A DNA stretch of 64,000 nucleotides from Pseudofulvibacter geojedonensis. Its GTDB lineage: Bacteria; Bacteroidota; Bacteroidia; Flavobacteriales; Flavobacteriaceae. The translations under genes were made by a program, and so were the position numbers. Within the stretch, counting starts at the first letter, position 1, and the number at the start of each line of letters is the position of its first letter. The notes beneath the pieces are model-generated. The model did no database searches, had not been told where the DNA came from, and was given only the letters and a program-made list of their open reading frames with translations. Positions 38,888 through 48,135 of this stretch are shown here, piece after piece. Location of the stretch: NCBI RefSeq assembly GCF_042675745.1, contig NZ_JBHTJM010000005.1:62001-126000 (forward strand), written 5' to 3'.

Positions 38888-40033
38888 ATGATTAACCACA
38901 AGTCTAAACTACCAAATGTAGGCACAACAATATTTACCGTAATGAGTGCTTTGGCAAATAAGCACCAAGCTATTAACTTATCTCAAGGTTTCCCTAATTT
39001 CCCAAGCGATTCTAAATTAAATGATTTAGTTACAAAAGCAATGAATAACGGAGCCAATCAATATGCCCCAATGGCAGGTTTACTAGAACTTAGAGAGGCA
39101 ATTGCTAAAAAATTTGATCTATTATACAAAACAAATTATCATCCTGAAACCGAAATAACAGTAACAGCAGGTGCAACTCAAGCTATTTTCACTGCCATCA
39201 GTACTTTCATTAAAACGGATGACGAAGTCATTATTTTTAGACCTGCATATGACTGTTATGAACCAACAATAACTCTTAACGGCGGAAAAACAATATCTGT
39301 ACAACTAGAAGCTCCTAGTTATACAATTAATTGGAAAGAAGTAAAGCAAAAAATAAATGATCGAACCAAAATGATCATTATAAACACTCCTCAAAACCCA
39401 AGTGGCTCTATCTTTTCTCAAAAAGATATGGAGGAACTTGAAAAACTAGTAGCGAATACAAACATTATCGTTTTAAGTGATGAAGTTTATGAACACATTA
39501 TTTTTGATGGAGAACAGCACCAAAGTGCTTGTTTATTTCCTCAATTAAAAGAACGCAGTTTCATTGTAGCTTCTTTTGGAAAAACATTTCATAATACCGG
39601 GTGGAAATTAGGATATGCTTGCGCCCCTAAAGAACTCATGAACGAATTTCAAAAAGTTCACCAGTTTAATGTTTTTTGTGCCAATCACCCAATGCAAAAA
39701 GCTATAGCAACCTATTTAAACGAACCTAATCATTATTTAGAATTAGCTGCTTTTTATCAAGAAAAAAGAGACTTCTTTTTAAGCTTAATAAAAAGCTCTC
39801 GCTTTAAAATAACACCTGCTAAAGGTACCTATTTCCAAGTTTTAGACTACAGTAATATAACCCTAGAAAAAGATATTGATTTTGCTAAAAGACTAACTAT
39901 CGAACATCAATTAGCAGCTATTCCACTTTCAGTTTTCAATGAAAATAACCTAGATAACAAGGTACTTCGTTTTTGTTTTGCAAAAACGAACGAAACTTTA
40001 GAAAAAGCCGCAACAATTATTAACTCTATTTAA
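38888..40033 (+). CDS. PLP-dependent aminotransferase (methionine aminotransferase type)
   Basis: 381 aa, class I fold. INLSQGFPNFPSD near residue 30 is characteristic of the YbdL/kynurenine-glutamine transaminase-like group. The PLP lysine lies in SFGKTFHNTGWKLGYA, with NTPQNPSG and LSDEVYEHI as cofactor-contact motifs. The likely reaction is transamination of methionine with a 2-oxo acid, by analogy with YbdL. Transcribed alone. Confidence 0.9.
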   Translation: MINHKSKLPNVGTTIFTVMSALANKHQAINLSQGFPNFPSDSKLNDLVTKAMNNGANQYAPMAGLLELREAIAKKFDLLYKTNYHPETEITVTAGATQAIFTAISTFIKTDDEVIIFRPAYDCYEPTITLNGGKTISVQLEAPSYTINWKEVKQKINDRTKMIIINTPQNPSGSIFSQKDMEELEKLVANTNIIVLSDEVYEHIIFDGEQHQSACLFPQLKERSFIVASFGKTFHNTGWKLGYACAPKELMNEFQKVHQFNVFCANHPMQKAIATYLNEPNHYLELAAFYQEKRDFFLSLIKSSRFKITPAKGTYFQVLDYSNITLEKDIDFAKRLTIEHQLAAIPLSVFNENNLDNKVLRFCFAKTNETLEKAATIINSI

Positions 40034-40067
40034 TTCTTACAACACAAATTAACACATTCACAACATT

Positions 40068-40232
40068 TTTGTTAAATGAACGGTAAATTCGTATTATATT
40101 TACAATAGATAAACAAACAGACTTAATCCCCAAAAAATTAATTACTGTTACTTTAAAAAGAGAAACCCTAAAAATTACACAATCTCTTTTTGAAATTCCA
40201 AAAAAGCTTGAGTTTTACTCAGGTTTTTTTGG
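40068..40232 (+). ncRNA. Candidate small RNA or leader with promoter and terminator
   Basis: The 316-base gap between the aminotransferase and the histidine kinase has a TTTG at 40068-40071 and a TATATTTA box at 40095-40102 (-7-like, one mismatch, spacing 23). About 100 bases later there is a hairpin (CTTGAG at 40207-40212 with CTCAGG at 40218-40223) followed by seven T. No ORF lies between. This could be a free small RNA, an attenuator of the kinase operon, or simply the delayed terminator of the aminotransferase gene. Confidence 0.3.
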
Positions 40233-40349
40233 TTTAAAAAAGTTCTATTTACAAAACTATAAGGTTATTCATATAAGTTTAACTACTGTTTATACTTTAC
40301 AAATAATAACTATTAATAGAATTTGTATCTTCACTCTGTAAGACAGTAT

Positions 40350-41327
40350 ATGTATTTAAAAAAACCTTTTTTAATAAAACTTATTATCCACCTTCTTTTT
40401 TGGATATTATTTACTTGTGTATCGTTATTAGTATTTTCGGATTATTATTGGACTCAAAATCCGTTTATTCAATATTTACTCATTTTAATGAGTATTGTTT
40501 ATATAAACGATCTAATACTTCTACCTTTTTTTATTAAAAAACGCTGGTTTATTATTTATGCTTTTTTATTTGGTAGTATTTCTTTTTTGGCAACTCAATT
40601 ATATTGTAATGTATTTACTAAGTGTGGCTGTACAATTTTAAAATGTATGTCAGACTATTTATGGCAAACTATTGTACCACTTATATTCTTTTCGTTTATC
40701 TGGATGTTATTTAGAAATTTAGAAAAACAACAAGAAATTGAAACTGTAAAAAAAGAACATACCAAAATGGAATTAAAGTTTCTAAAGTCACAAATTAACC
40801 CTCATGTTTTACTAAACAACTTAAACACTATTTACTCTTATTCTTTAGAGAAACCTAATGAAGTTCCAGAATTACTCCTAATGCTTTCAGACAACTTGAA
40901 ACATGTTCTATACAACAGCAATCACACTTTTGTACCATTAGAAGAAGAGATTGAGTTTATAGACAATTATATGGCTTTTCAAAAATTAAGAACTTCTGGA
41001 GTTAAAAACATTGTATACAACACGAATATTAACAACCTAAACCTTACTATCGCTCCATTATTACTTATTACAATTATTGAAAATGCTTTTAAACACAGTG
41101 CTACAAATAGTGATATTGTAATAGAAATAGAGACGAACAGTAATACTATTACTCTTAAATGTAGTAATAGTTTCCAACAACATAAACTAAAGGATTCAGG
41201 GCAAATTGGACTAGAAAATCTTAAAAAAAGATTAGCTTTATTATATCCTAAACAACATCAATTAAATATTAGTTCTGAAGATTTATTTATTGTAAAGCTT
41301 GAAATTAATTTAAATTCTACCGAATGA
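40350..41327 (+). CDS. LytS-family sensor histidine kinase
   Basis: 325 aa from the ATG at 40350; a TTG 27 bases earlier is in frame but less likely. Four membrane segments occupy residues 1-125. A coiled coil leads to the His_kinase domain with the phospho-acceptor His152 in KSQINPHVLLNNLNTIYS. The usual box is NPHFLFNxLN, so F-L-F is changed to V-L-L here. The N-box is ITIIENAFKHS, and the G-box QIGLENLKKRL. It overlaps the response regulator gene by 4 bases. Confidence 0.93.
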   Translation: MYLKKPFLIKLIIHLLFWILFTCVSLLVFSDYYWTQNPFIQYLLILMSIVYINDLILLPFFIKKRWFIIYAFLFGSISFLATQLYCNVFTKCGCTILKCMSDYLWQTIVPLIFFSFIWMLFRNLEKQQEIETVKKEHTKMELKFLKSQINPHVLLNNLNTIYSYSLEKPNEVPELLLMLSDNLKHVLYNSNHTFVPLEEEIEFIDNYMAFQKLRTSGVKNIVYNTNINNLNLTIAPLLLITIIENAFKHSATNSDIVIEIETNSNTITLKCSNSFQQHKLKDSGQIGLENLKKRLALLYPKQHQLNISSEDLFIVKLEINLNSTE

Positions 41328-41998
41328 CTTGTGTAATTATAGAAGATGAAATCCCAGCTCAAAAGGTATTATTACATTATATAAATAAAATACCCAACTT
41401 AACTGTTTTGAAAGTATTTAACAGTGCAATGAACGCTAATGACTTTTTAAAAAACCATAAGATTGATATTTTATTCTTAGACATTAATCTTCCTGATATT
41501 TCAGGAATTGACTATATCAAAACTATTGATAATCCGCCAGCTGTAATTATGACAACTGCTTACCCAGATTATGCTGTAGCCAGTTTTGAATTACCTACAA
41601 TTACAGATTATTTAGTAAAGCCTTTTTCTTTTAATCGATTTTTAAAATCTGTTAATAAAGTGGAGAAAAACAATCATAAAATTAGCACCGAAAAAACCAT
41701 TTATATTAATGTAGATAAGACCATACATAAAATACAATTAAAAGACATTAAGTATATATTTTCTGAAAAAAACTACGTAACGGTAGTTACTACTACAACT
41801 AAGTTTTCTTATTTAGAATCTTTAAAAAACTTAGAAACAAAACTGCCTTCAAACCAATTTATTAGATCACATAAATCGTTTATAATCAATAGTAATTATA
41901 TCACTAAAATATCCGGAAATCAATTATTCATGAAAGAAGTTAGCATGCCCATTGGTAGAGCTTACAAAGCTATTTTAATGGAAAAATTAAACCTTTGA
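41324..41998 (+). CDS. LytTR-family response regulator
   Basis: 224 aa. The receiver domain has the acidic pair IIEDE at the start, phospho-acceptor Asp53 in LFLDINLPD, and the conserved lysine in VKPF. The C-terminal LytTR DNA-binding domain reads IKYIFSEKNYVTVVTTTT ... FIRSHKSFIINSNYI. It is the cognate partner of the kinase that overlaps it upstream. Its 3' end overlaps the convergent HAD gene by 12 bases. Targets unknown. Confidence 0.95.
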   Translation: MTCVIIEDEIPAQKVLLHYINKIPNLTVLKVFNSAMNANDFLKNHKIDILFLDINLPDISGIDYIKTIDNPPAVIMTTAYPDYAVASFELPTITDYLVKPFSFNRFLKSVNKVEKNNHKISTEKTIYINVDKTIHKIQLKDIKYIFSEKNYVTVVTTTTKFSYLESLKNLETKLPSNQFIRSHKSFIINSNYITKISGNQLFMKEVSMPIGRAYKAILMEKLNL

Positions 41999-42643
41999 CA
42001 AGTCAAAATTGGTAAAATCTTTAAACCAGTGCTGCATTCCTTCTTGCTCCATTAATTCTTTATTTTTAGCTCCTATTCCTATAAAGTCTATATCTAAATT
42101 CTGAGCCGTCTTTAAGTCCCAAACACCATCACCTACTGCAATAATTTTTTCAAAATCAGTAACATTATAATAACTTTTAGCCTTACCAATAGCTTCTAAA
42201 ACAAAGCCTTCTCTAGTAAAACTTGTTTTAGATGTAGCTAACACTTCAGGATCTATCCATATACCCGCTTCTTTCATTTTTAGCAACGCAGCTTTAGGCA
42301 AAGAACCAGTTGCAAATACAATAGCATATTCTGATTTTTTCAATTCTTCTATACTTTGCTTAGCTCCTTTAATTTCTACGGTAGGTGACTGCTTTTTTAA
42401 ATATTTAACCAACAACTCTTCAAAATCGTCTAGTAAAGCTTCAGAAAAACGTTGATTAAAATTCTTTTCATAATTAAACAACAAAGCATAACTATCTGTA
42501 TGATGTTTTAGAGCATTAAAATTGGTGTCTATAGTAACAAATCCCATTTCTTGCATAGCTTTAATTACTACTTTGTGATAAGCTGTAGTGCTATCTACCA
42601 ACGTACCATCTATATCGAAAATTAAAAGTTTCGTTTTTTGCAT
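41987..42643 (-). CDS. HAD superfamily hydrolase (phosphoglycolate-phosphatase-like)
   Basis: 218 aa. Motif I is FDIDGTLVDS (two catalytic Asp), motif II is FATGS, the conserved lysine is in the TSKTSFTREG region, and motif IV is AVGDGVWDL. The cap between motifs I and II is the helical C1 type, so this is a small-molecule phosphatase; the substrate is unknown. It is the last core-type gene before the accessory region, and an IS1-family element begins just upstream of its start codon. Confidence 0.9.
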   Translation of the reverse strand: MQKTKLLIFDIDGTLVDSTTAYHKVVIKAMQEMGFVTIDTNFNALKHHTDSYALLFNYEKNFNQRFSEALLDDFEELLVKYLKKQSPTVEIKGAKQSIEELKKSEYAIVFATGSLPKAALLKMKEAGIWIDPEVLATSKTSFTREGFVLEAIGKAKSYYNVTDFEKIIAVGDGVWDLKTAQNLDIDFIGIGAKNKELMEQEGMQHWFKDFTNFDLSKV

Positions 42644-42656
42644 GTGTTAATATTTA

Positions 42657-43410
42657 ACTGCAAAATATAAGAAACTTTAACCTAATTAATTAAAAACTTT
42701 CGATTATCTATATTTTATAATTAAACTGATCTCCCCAAAAATATAATTTAACAACAGATTCTAGCATTTCAAAATTTTTACTATAACAAATTGTTTTTCT
42801 TGATAACCGTTTTAAATCTGTACGTAATGTTAAATTATTGCGTTCTATGATAGTAGTGTTCTTTTTTCTTGTGTTGTGCTTGTTTTTGGGAATTAAACTT
42901 TTATAAATCATCAAACCATCTGTAAATACTTTTTTAGGATTTAGCTGTAATACAGACTTAGTAACCTTTGATATATTACGTTTTGTTCTTCTGCCTACAG
43001 CAAAATTTATAATTCTTTTTGTATAACGATTAATAGCATAGATTACCCAAGCTTCTCGCTGTTTATTACCTACAATAACTCGCATTTCATCTAATTCATA
43101 ATATTGATTTTTTCGCTTAAACTAGGTTTGCTTATTAATAATGACATCGCTTTTATTCTCTTTATAACAGTTGTTTTTGAAACTTGTAAAAACCTTGCTG
43201 TTTTATTAATTCCAACACCACTTATTAATAATTTATAAATTGATTTATTAATATTATTACCATAGGCATTATAAAAATAACTGCCCTGAAAACTCTTTCT
43301 ACAAATTTTACAATAATAACGTTGGCTACCATTGTTCTGCTTTCCGTTTTTTACGGCCTTAGCCTTACACAACCTACAATTCATATATTATCTATCAACT
43401 ATTCTGCACC
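42657..43410 (-). mobile_element. IS1-family insertion sequence
   Basis: About 750 bp, the usual IS1 size. The right end near 43393-43410 reads GGTGCAGAATAGTTGATA on the minus strand. A weaker inverted match (TATTTTGCA on the minus strand) lies near 42657-42670 at the other side. The transposase spans almost the whole element. Ends are approximate because the inverted repeats are poorly matched and no target duplication could be fixed. Confidence 0.7.
42708..43384 (-). CDS. IS1-family transposase, InsA and InsB frames joined by -1 frameshift
   Basis: The first frame (43384-43091) encodes the zinc ribbon (CRLCKAKAV ... CKICRK) and helix-turn-helix. The second frame (to 42708) encodes the catalytic domain. 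At the minus-strand run GAAAAAATC near 43110, a -1 slip on six A's converts SEKINIMN-stop into SEKNQYYELDEMRVIVGNK. The first catalytic Asp lies in ELDEM; the second in VFTDGLMIYKSL; the Glu in IERNN. This matches the programmed -1 frameshift of IS1, so the element looks intact rather than broken. Confidence 0.82.
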
Positions 43411-43570
43411 AAGAAGGTTAAAAAAACGCATTTTAAGGCTTTAAAATGCGTTTCAAATAAAAAAGGTGTACCAAAGCACACCTTTTTAAAACTAAACTAA
43501 CACCTTATCCCTATGTTTTACAGTGTTTTAAAACCGGTTTTTATTCATCAACTAATCTGCACCATTACCA
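43206..43570. repeat. 365-bp duplicated arm, copy 1 (downstream of main RHS toxin cassette)
   Basis: Nearly identical to 51729-52092: same order, same strand, a few dozen differences and one A-run indel. It contains the 5' part of the IS1 element (43206-43410) and 150 bp beyond it with two hairpins: 43424-43453 (stem AAACGCATTTTAA) and 43460-43487 (AAAAAGGTGT with ACACCTTTTT). Within it, an 18-bp motif (TATCAACTATTCTGCACC, 43393-43410) recurs imperfectly at 43546-43563. Confidence 0.93.
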
Positions 43571-43592
43571 AACCACCTTAAAAAGGTGGTTT
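43570..43592. terminator. Hairpin after the immunity-type lipoprotein gene
   Basis: A 10-bp stem AAACCACCTT (43570-43579) with AAGGTGGTTT (43583-43592). It sits 10 bases after the stop of the minus-strand gene, but the T-rich side faces the plus strand, so its terminator role is uncertain. Confidence 0.5.
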
Positions 43593-43602
43593 TCATACTT
43601 AA

Positions 43603-44160
43603 TTAGTACTCTCCTTGATACCAAAAGTTATCTATTGGCTTCTTTTTATTGAATCTATTTCTCCAATTAGTGTTTTTCACCATATTTATATCTGGGACAT
43701 AGGCTACATATTCTTTTTCATTAATAAAATATATAACACATTCCCCAATATTAGGTTTACTTACTATTGATTTAATATTTAGTTTTTCAAATTCAGTATT
43801 AACAGTTTTAGAGTATTCATTGACAAAGTCATATGCAGTTAAACTGTCTTTACCTTTAGAAGTAGCATAAGAAATAATATCAAACTTTTTATTAGTATTT
43901 TCTTTTAGACAATTAACTAATTCAATATTACAGCCGTAGTACTCAAAATTAGGTAATAAATATTCCTTACCATTCTTATACTTCTTGAAAAAAGGAGATA
44001 TGTGCTTACCCTCAACTATTTTTCTAGCTTCTATCGATACATCTTCAAATAATGTAACATTACTAGATTTTATTAATTCTAAACTATTATTGGACTTATC
44101 TTGATTTTTATTACAAGATATTAAAACAACAAAAAAGACTATAAATAAATAAAACTTCAT
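43603..44160 (-). CDS. Putative lipoprotein immunity protein of the main RHS cassette
   Basis: 185 aa with an SPII signal (LFIVFFVVLISC, cysteine at residue 16), so the mature protein should be membrane-anchored outside the cytoplasm. It follows the RHS toxin gene by 4 bases and precedes the duplicated arm, which is exactly the immunity position of an RHS cassette. I recognise no family. The spare cassette also has a lipoprotein in the equivalent place (52663-53346), although the sequences look unrelated. Immunity is inferred from position only. Confidence 0.6.
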   Translation of the reverse strand: MKFYLFIVFFVVLISCNKNQDKSNNSLELIKSSNVTLFEDVSIEARKIVEGKHISPFFKKYKNGKEYLLPNFEYYGCNIELVNCLKENTNKKFDIISYATSKGKDSLTAYDFVNEYSKTVNTEFEKLNIKSIVSKPNIGECVIYFINEKEYVAYVPDINMVKNTNWRNRFNKKKPIDNFWYQGEY

Positions 44161-44164
44161 ATAA

Positions 44165-47100
44165 CTATAATTTAAATTCCCATGGTTTTAACATTCCTGC
44201 ATTATTAGGAGAATAAATACTTGGGCTTGACCCTCTTTTTGGATAATAGAATCCTGCCTTTATAGCATTTTGATCATCAACAGAATCTAATATTCCTGTA
44301 TCTTCAATTCCAGGGTTATCGGTTGCTCCATTAAAGAAATTGTTTGCGTGAGCTCCAACTTTTAAAACTCCCAATGAAAAGCCTAGTTTTTTACCCACGT
44401 GCCCCCATAAAAAGTTACCAAAATCTTTGTCGTTAAATGCTGTATTGCTTCCCTCAGGAATATGTAAATCTCCTGTTTTAACTAAACTACTAGATGCTGT
44501 GAAATCCATTCTTCCTGTACTAGTTTTGTCTGATAACTTAGCTTCGCTTCCATGAGGTCTACTTTCTCTTTCAATATAACTGTATCTTCCTTCATCCCCT
44601 TTATCTTTAATAACAGAATTAGCTTCGTTATTTATTGATTTTTCAGAAACAACATGAGCAGTAGTAATATAACCATCTTTAATTGCTTTTCCATCGTTCT
44701 CTTGGTCGTTTAAAGTATGCCTGCCTGATTCTTTACCATTTTCATCCTGTAATATTACTCTATCAGGTTGGTCGTTTTTGATTATCTGACCAGTAAACAC
44801 ATAAGCACCATCGCTTTGCTTTTTAAATATATAATCATCTTGTGGAGCACTAGGTGCCATCCCGTCATAATCTTGGAAATAAATTGGATTATCAAACCCA
44901 AAGTTATAAGGACTATGCCTACGCATATCTTCAGCCAACGGGTCAATATTCATCCACCTACCAAGAGCTGGGTCATAGTTTCTAGCAGATACATCATACC
45001 AATCTAAACTTAATTCATCTTGATATTCTTTTCCACCAAAACCGTACTTATGTTGTCTACCGCTAATCACAGATAATGGGCTAGATGCACCATAGTTATG
45101 TTGCAGTCCAAATGGGTAGTAGGCTTTGTTTTCCATTATTTCGTTTTTAAGATCTCCATCACCATCTACATCTGTAGTACCTCTTAAAACGTCTATCTTA
45201 CCATCATTATCATCGTCTGCATAGGATAGCCTAATATTACCTAAATGGTCTTTATACTGGTAAATGTACTGGAAAGGCCTTTGTGGGTTACTAGTAGGTT
45301 CTACATAACCCTCTGGGTGGTTAAAGAACTCTAACGTAGTGGCAGACTGCCCGGTAGCTTGCTTGTAAACATAGTTACCGGCATAAAAAGTACTTGTGCC
45401 GCTAGATAAAGCCGCTTGTTTAGCTACTTTCTTTAATTTTACTCCTGTAGCATCGTATACATACTCTATAGTTCCTGCACCAGTAACAGAAGCATTGTTA
45501 TTTCTAAAAGTTACTTTTGTAGGTAAGTTTAAATGGTTGTACTCTATAGAGGTAATCTTTTTATTAGCATCAGAGGTCATATTGCCATTTATATCGTACT
45601 CGTATTCTACTGCATCAGTAGCGCCATCTTTAAAACCTTCTGTATTGGCTGTAATAGCATCTGTTACTTTAGTTAACTGATTATACTTATAGTTGTAATC
45701 TAAATTATCTATAGCATCCGTTAAACCATTTCTTTTTAAATCTAAAATGTTTCCGTTCTTATCGTACACAACACCATACAAATCAAACTTCATATCGGTA
45801 GTTAAACTAGCTCCTTTTCGGGTATGCCCAGATGTAATTCTGTTTAAAGCATCGTAGTTATAGGCATAACTTCTTTTTTCATTATCAGCAGATGACTTCC
45901 AAATGGTTTGTGCTATATTACCATTGTATAGTTTAGGGGTAGATCCTGTTAAACCGCCTTCTACGGTATTGTAATTCAATTTAAAAGAAAACAAATCGTT
46001 TCCTAGGGTTTCTACATCATTAATTTGTTTTAACCAACCCCTTATATTATAACTATAGTTTACATTTTGTAATGGAGAAGCTAAACTATTACCTACTTTC
46101 TTTTCTTTTAATTGCCCCAGTGCATCATATAAATTGCTAACTAATAATTCGGGGTTAGCATTATTAATTTTTTGTATTTGAGTTAGCAACCTGTTTTGGT
46201 GGTCGTAAGTAAACTCATCTATCGTTACAATGGCTGCATTGCTACCATAGGTATGCGAACTTTCTGTTTTTAATACATTACCTATAAAATCGTAATCGGT
46301 TTTAACAATATCGGTAGTATTTAAATACTCATTTTTTGACGCTATATAAATAGCTCTTGCTTTTTTATCGTACTGAGTAAAAGTAGTAATCCAATTAGTA
46401 GTTCCTAGTACACGTACTTTAGATCCTGTTGCTAAACCTTTAGTTTCAGTAGTTATATTCTCATCAAAAATAGCAGTACTTGCTAATGGCAATACCGTAT
46501 CGAACGTATAATTATCGTAGTAATTAATAGTTAATAAATCGATATTCTCATTCGGGAAAGCTTTATTAGAATAATAACAATTAGAATTGTTTATGGCATT
46601 GTTGAATGTTTCTTTTACTTCGTGATTACCTGTTCTATTGTTTAAAATACTTTGCAGTGCCGATCTGTTTTGTGAAGAATTATAGTAGCCTGTATAAACT
46701 ACTCTCCCAAAAGCATCGTATTTGGTAAACAACCATTTGTTTTGTGTTTTTAAGTTTTGGTCTTGAGTAAGAGTGGGTTTATCCAAATGATCGTATACAA
46801 TATACTCCCATCCTTTTTGTGGAATTTTCTTTTCGATTAAACGATTTCTTTTATCGTAATGATACTGATAACACAAACCATCTAAAACATCTTGTTGAAC
46901 ACTATATTCTGGTAATTGAATGGTAAATGTACCTGTAATAGCAGACATCTCTGGATAAGACCTCCTTCTTGAGTTGGATGGTGCTATATATGATAAAGTT
47001 AAATACCCATTCTCTATTTTAAAATTATAACCATTTAAATTACCCGATGTGTTAAAATCTGCATTAGGAACTGATATAGGTAATTGTACAATTGTACCTA

Positions 47101-48127
47101 AATCTAAAGAAATAGGTGATGCAAATTGCACATTTAAATTCAAAGTTAAAGCTCTGCCATTTAAAACAATACTTGCTGTTCCTGTTGCAAAATTGGGTAC
47201 ATATCTTGCAGGTGCTATAAAATCGTAAGGAGAAATATTTTTATTAAAATCTGAGTATTGATTCGTAGTTAGCACAGTATCTGAACCCTTAGGAGATAAT
47301 ACATAGGTTAAATTACCATACTTATCATATACATATTGGGTATCATGCTTAATACCATTGTTGTAAGTACGTTTTAAAATAACCCTGCCTAACTTGTCTT
47401 TAAACTCCTCTGTAGTTTTGTTTAAGCTATCTGTTGGAACCCAGTTCTCGTCTTTTGTAATGGTTTTGTACAACTCATTAGCTGCATAATTACCCTTATA
47501 AATAAGCTTGGGTTGTTTATAATCGTTATCTATGAAAGATACTCCATAGTTTCTAACTTCATCAAGAATATTAGTCTGATAGTCGAACTTAATCGTATGC
47601 CCAGAGCTTAAACTCCAATCCTTACCAGGAGCTGCTTGTTCTAAAACCCTGTTTAAAGGAGAAGCCTCATGTTTTATCTCAGAAAAAGGATTGGGTACAG
47701 CATCTATATCTGTTGCGTAATTGGTTTGATAATAGGTGTTTGTAGCTGCCAAAGCATCTGTTCTGTAGGCTAAAGGAGTACTTGACTGAGTAGCTGCATA
47801 AGGCAAGTATGTTTTAACTTGTCTGCCTATATTATCATATGCTATATGAGTAACAATATCTAAACCGTTTCCTCCTGCTTTATGAGCAACAGATTGCATT
47901 GGCCTACCCAAACCATCATAATAAGTAACCTGCTCTATTTTATCATTTTCAGTAGCTTGACTAATACTTTTTATAACTGTTGTACTTCCGTCTGGATTAG
48001 TTATGGTAGTTGCCTGCTCTCTTATTTCTTTATTAAAGGTAGTACTCTTTACGTAGTTCTGGTTCGTACTCTGTCCTAATACTAATGCAGGAACAACAAG
48101 CATTAGTGTATATAATAACTTTTTCAT
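44165..48127 (-). CDS. RHS-repeat polymorphic toxin (DUF6443-type N-terminus, RHS core, variable C-terminal tip)
   Basis: 1320 aa. A signal peptide (LYTLMLVVPALVLGQ) is followed by a DUF6443-like region (EQVTYYDGLGRPMQSVAHKA), many YD repeats (YDNIGRQVKTYLPYA and so on), and the RHS core (YKDHLGNIRLSYADDDNDG, PFGLQHNYGASSPLS, WYDVSARNYDPALGRWMNIDPLAED). The core ends at YFQDYDG near residue 1088. The remaining 230 residues are the payload. Its segment with FGNFLWGHVGKKLGFSLG and DSVDDQNAIKAGF resembles, from memory, polymorphic toxin type 44; this needs a profile search. It follows the 1115-aa RHS gene by 8 bases. Confidence 0.9.
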   Translation of the reverse strand: MKKLLYTLMLVVPALVLGQSTNQNYVKSTTFNKEIREQATTITNPDGSTTVIKSISQATENDKIEQVTYYDGLGRPMQSVAHKAGGNGLDIVTHIAYDNIGRQVKTYLPYAATQSSTPLAYRTDALAATNTYYQTNYATDIDAVPNPFSEIKHEASPLNRVLEQAAPGKDWSLSSGHTIKFDYQTNILDEVRNYGVSFIDNDYKQPKLIYKGNYAANELYKTITKDENWVPTDSLNKTTEEFKDKLGRVILKRTYNNGIKHDTQYVYDKYGNLTYVLSPKGSDTVLTTNQYSDFNKNISPYDFIAPARYVPNFATGTASIVLNGRALTLNLNVQFASPISLDLGTIVQLPISVPNADFNTSGNLNGYNFKIENGYLTLSYIAPSNSRRRSYPEMSAITGTFTIQLPEYSVQQDVLDGLCYQYHYDKRNRLIEKKIPQKGWEYIVYDHLDKPTLTQDQNLKTQNKWLFTKYDAFGRVVYTGYYNSSQNRSALQSILNNRTGNHEVKETFNNAINNSNCYYSNKAFPNENIDLLTINYYDNYTFDTVLPLASTAIFDENITTETKGLATGSKVRVLGTTNWITTFTQYDKKARAIYIASKNEYLNTTDIVKTDYDFIGNVLKTESSHTYGSNAAIVTIDEFTYDHQNRLLTQIQKINNANPELLVSNLYDALGQLKEKKVGNSLASPLQNVNYSYNIRGWLKQINDVETLGNDLFSFKLNYNTVEGGLTGSTPKLYNGNIAQTIWKSSADNEKRSYAYNYDALNRITSGHTRKGASLTTDMKFDLYGVVYDKNGNILDLKRNGLTDAIDNLDYNYKYNQLTKVTDAITANTEGFKDGATDAVEYEYDINGNMTSDANKKITSIEYNHLNLPTKVTFRNNNASVTGAGTIEYVYDATGVKLKKVAKQAALSSGTSTFYAGNYVYKQATGQSATTLEFFNHPEGYVEPTSNPQRPFQYIYQYKDHLGNIRLSYADDDNDGKIDVLRGTTDVDGDGDLKNEIMENKAYYPFGLQHNYGASSPLSVISGRQHKYGFGGKEYQDELSLDWYDVSARNYDPALGRWMNIDPLAEDMRRHSPYNFGFDNPIYFQDYDGMAPSAPQDDYIFKKQSDGAYVFTGQIIKNDQPDRVILQDENGKESGRHTLNDQENDGKAIKDGYITTAHVVSEKSINNEANSVIKDKGDEGRYSYIERESRPHGSEAKLSDKTSTGRMDFTASSSLVKTGDLHIPEGSNTAFNDKDFGNFLWGHVGKKLGFSLGVLKVGAHANNFFNGATDNPGIEDTGILDSVDDQNAIKAGFYYPKRGSSPSIYSPNNAGMLKPWEFKL

Positions 48128-48135
48128 CTCCTTTA

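Noticed and set aside
42708..43384. Two separate broken transposase genes
   Set aside because: The frames meet at an A6 slippery run that restores the conserved catalytic block after a -1 slip, as in IS1, so the element is treated as intact.
45396..45680. Plus-strand open frame of 94 codons inside the RHS toxin gene
   Set aside because: It lies opposite strongly conserved YD-repeat coding sequence and shows no independent features.
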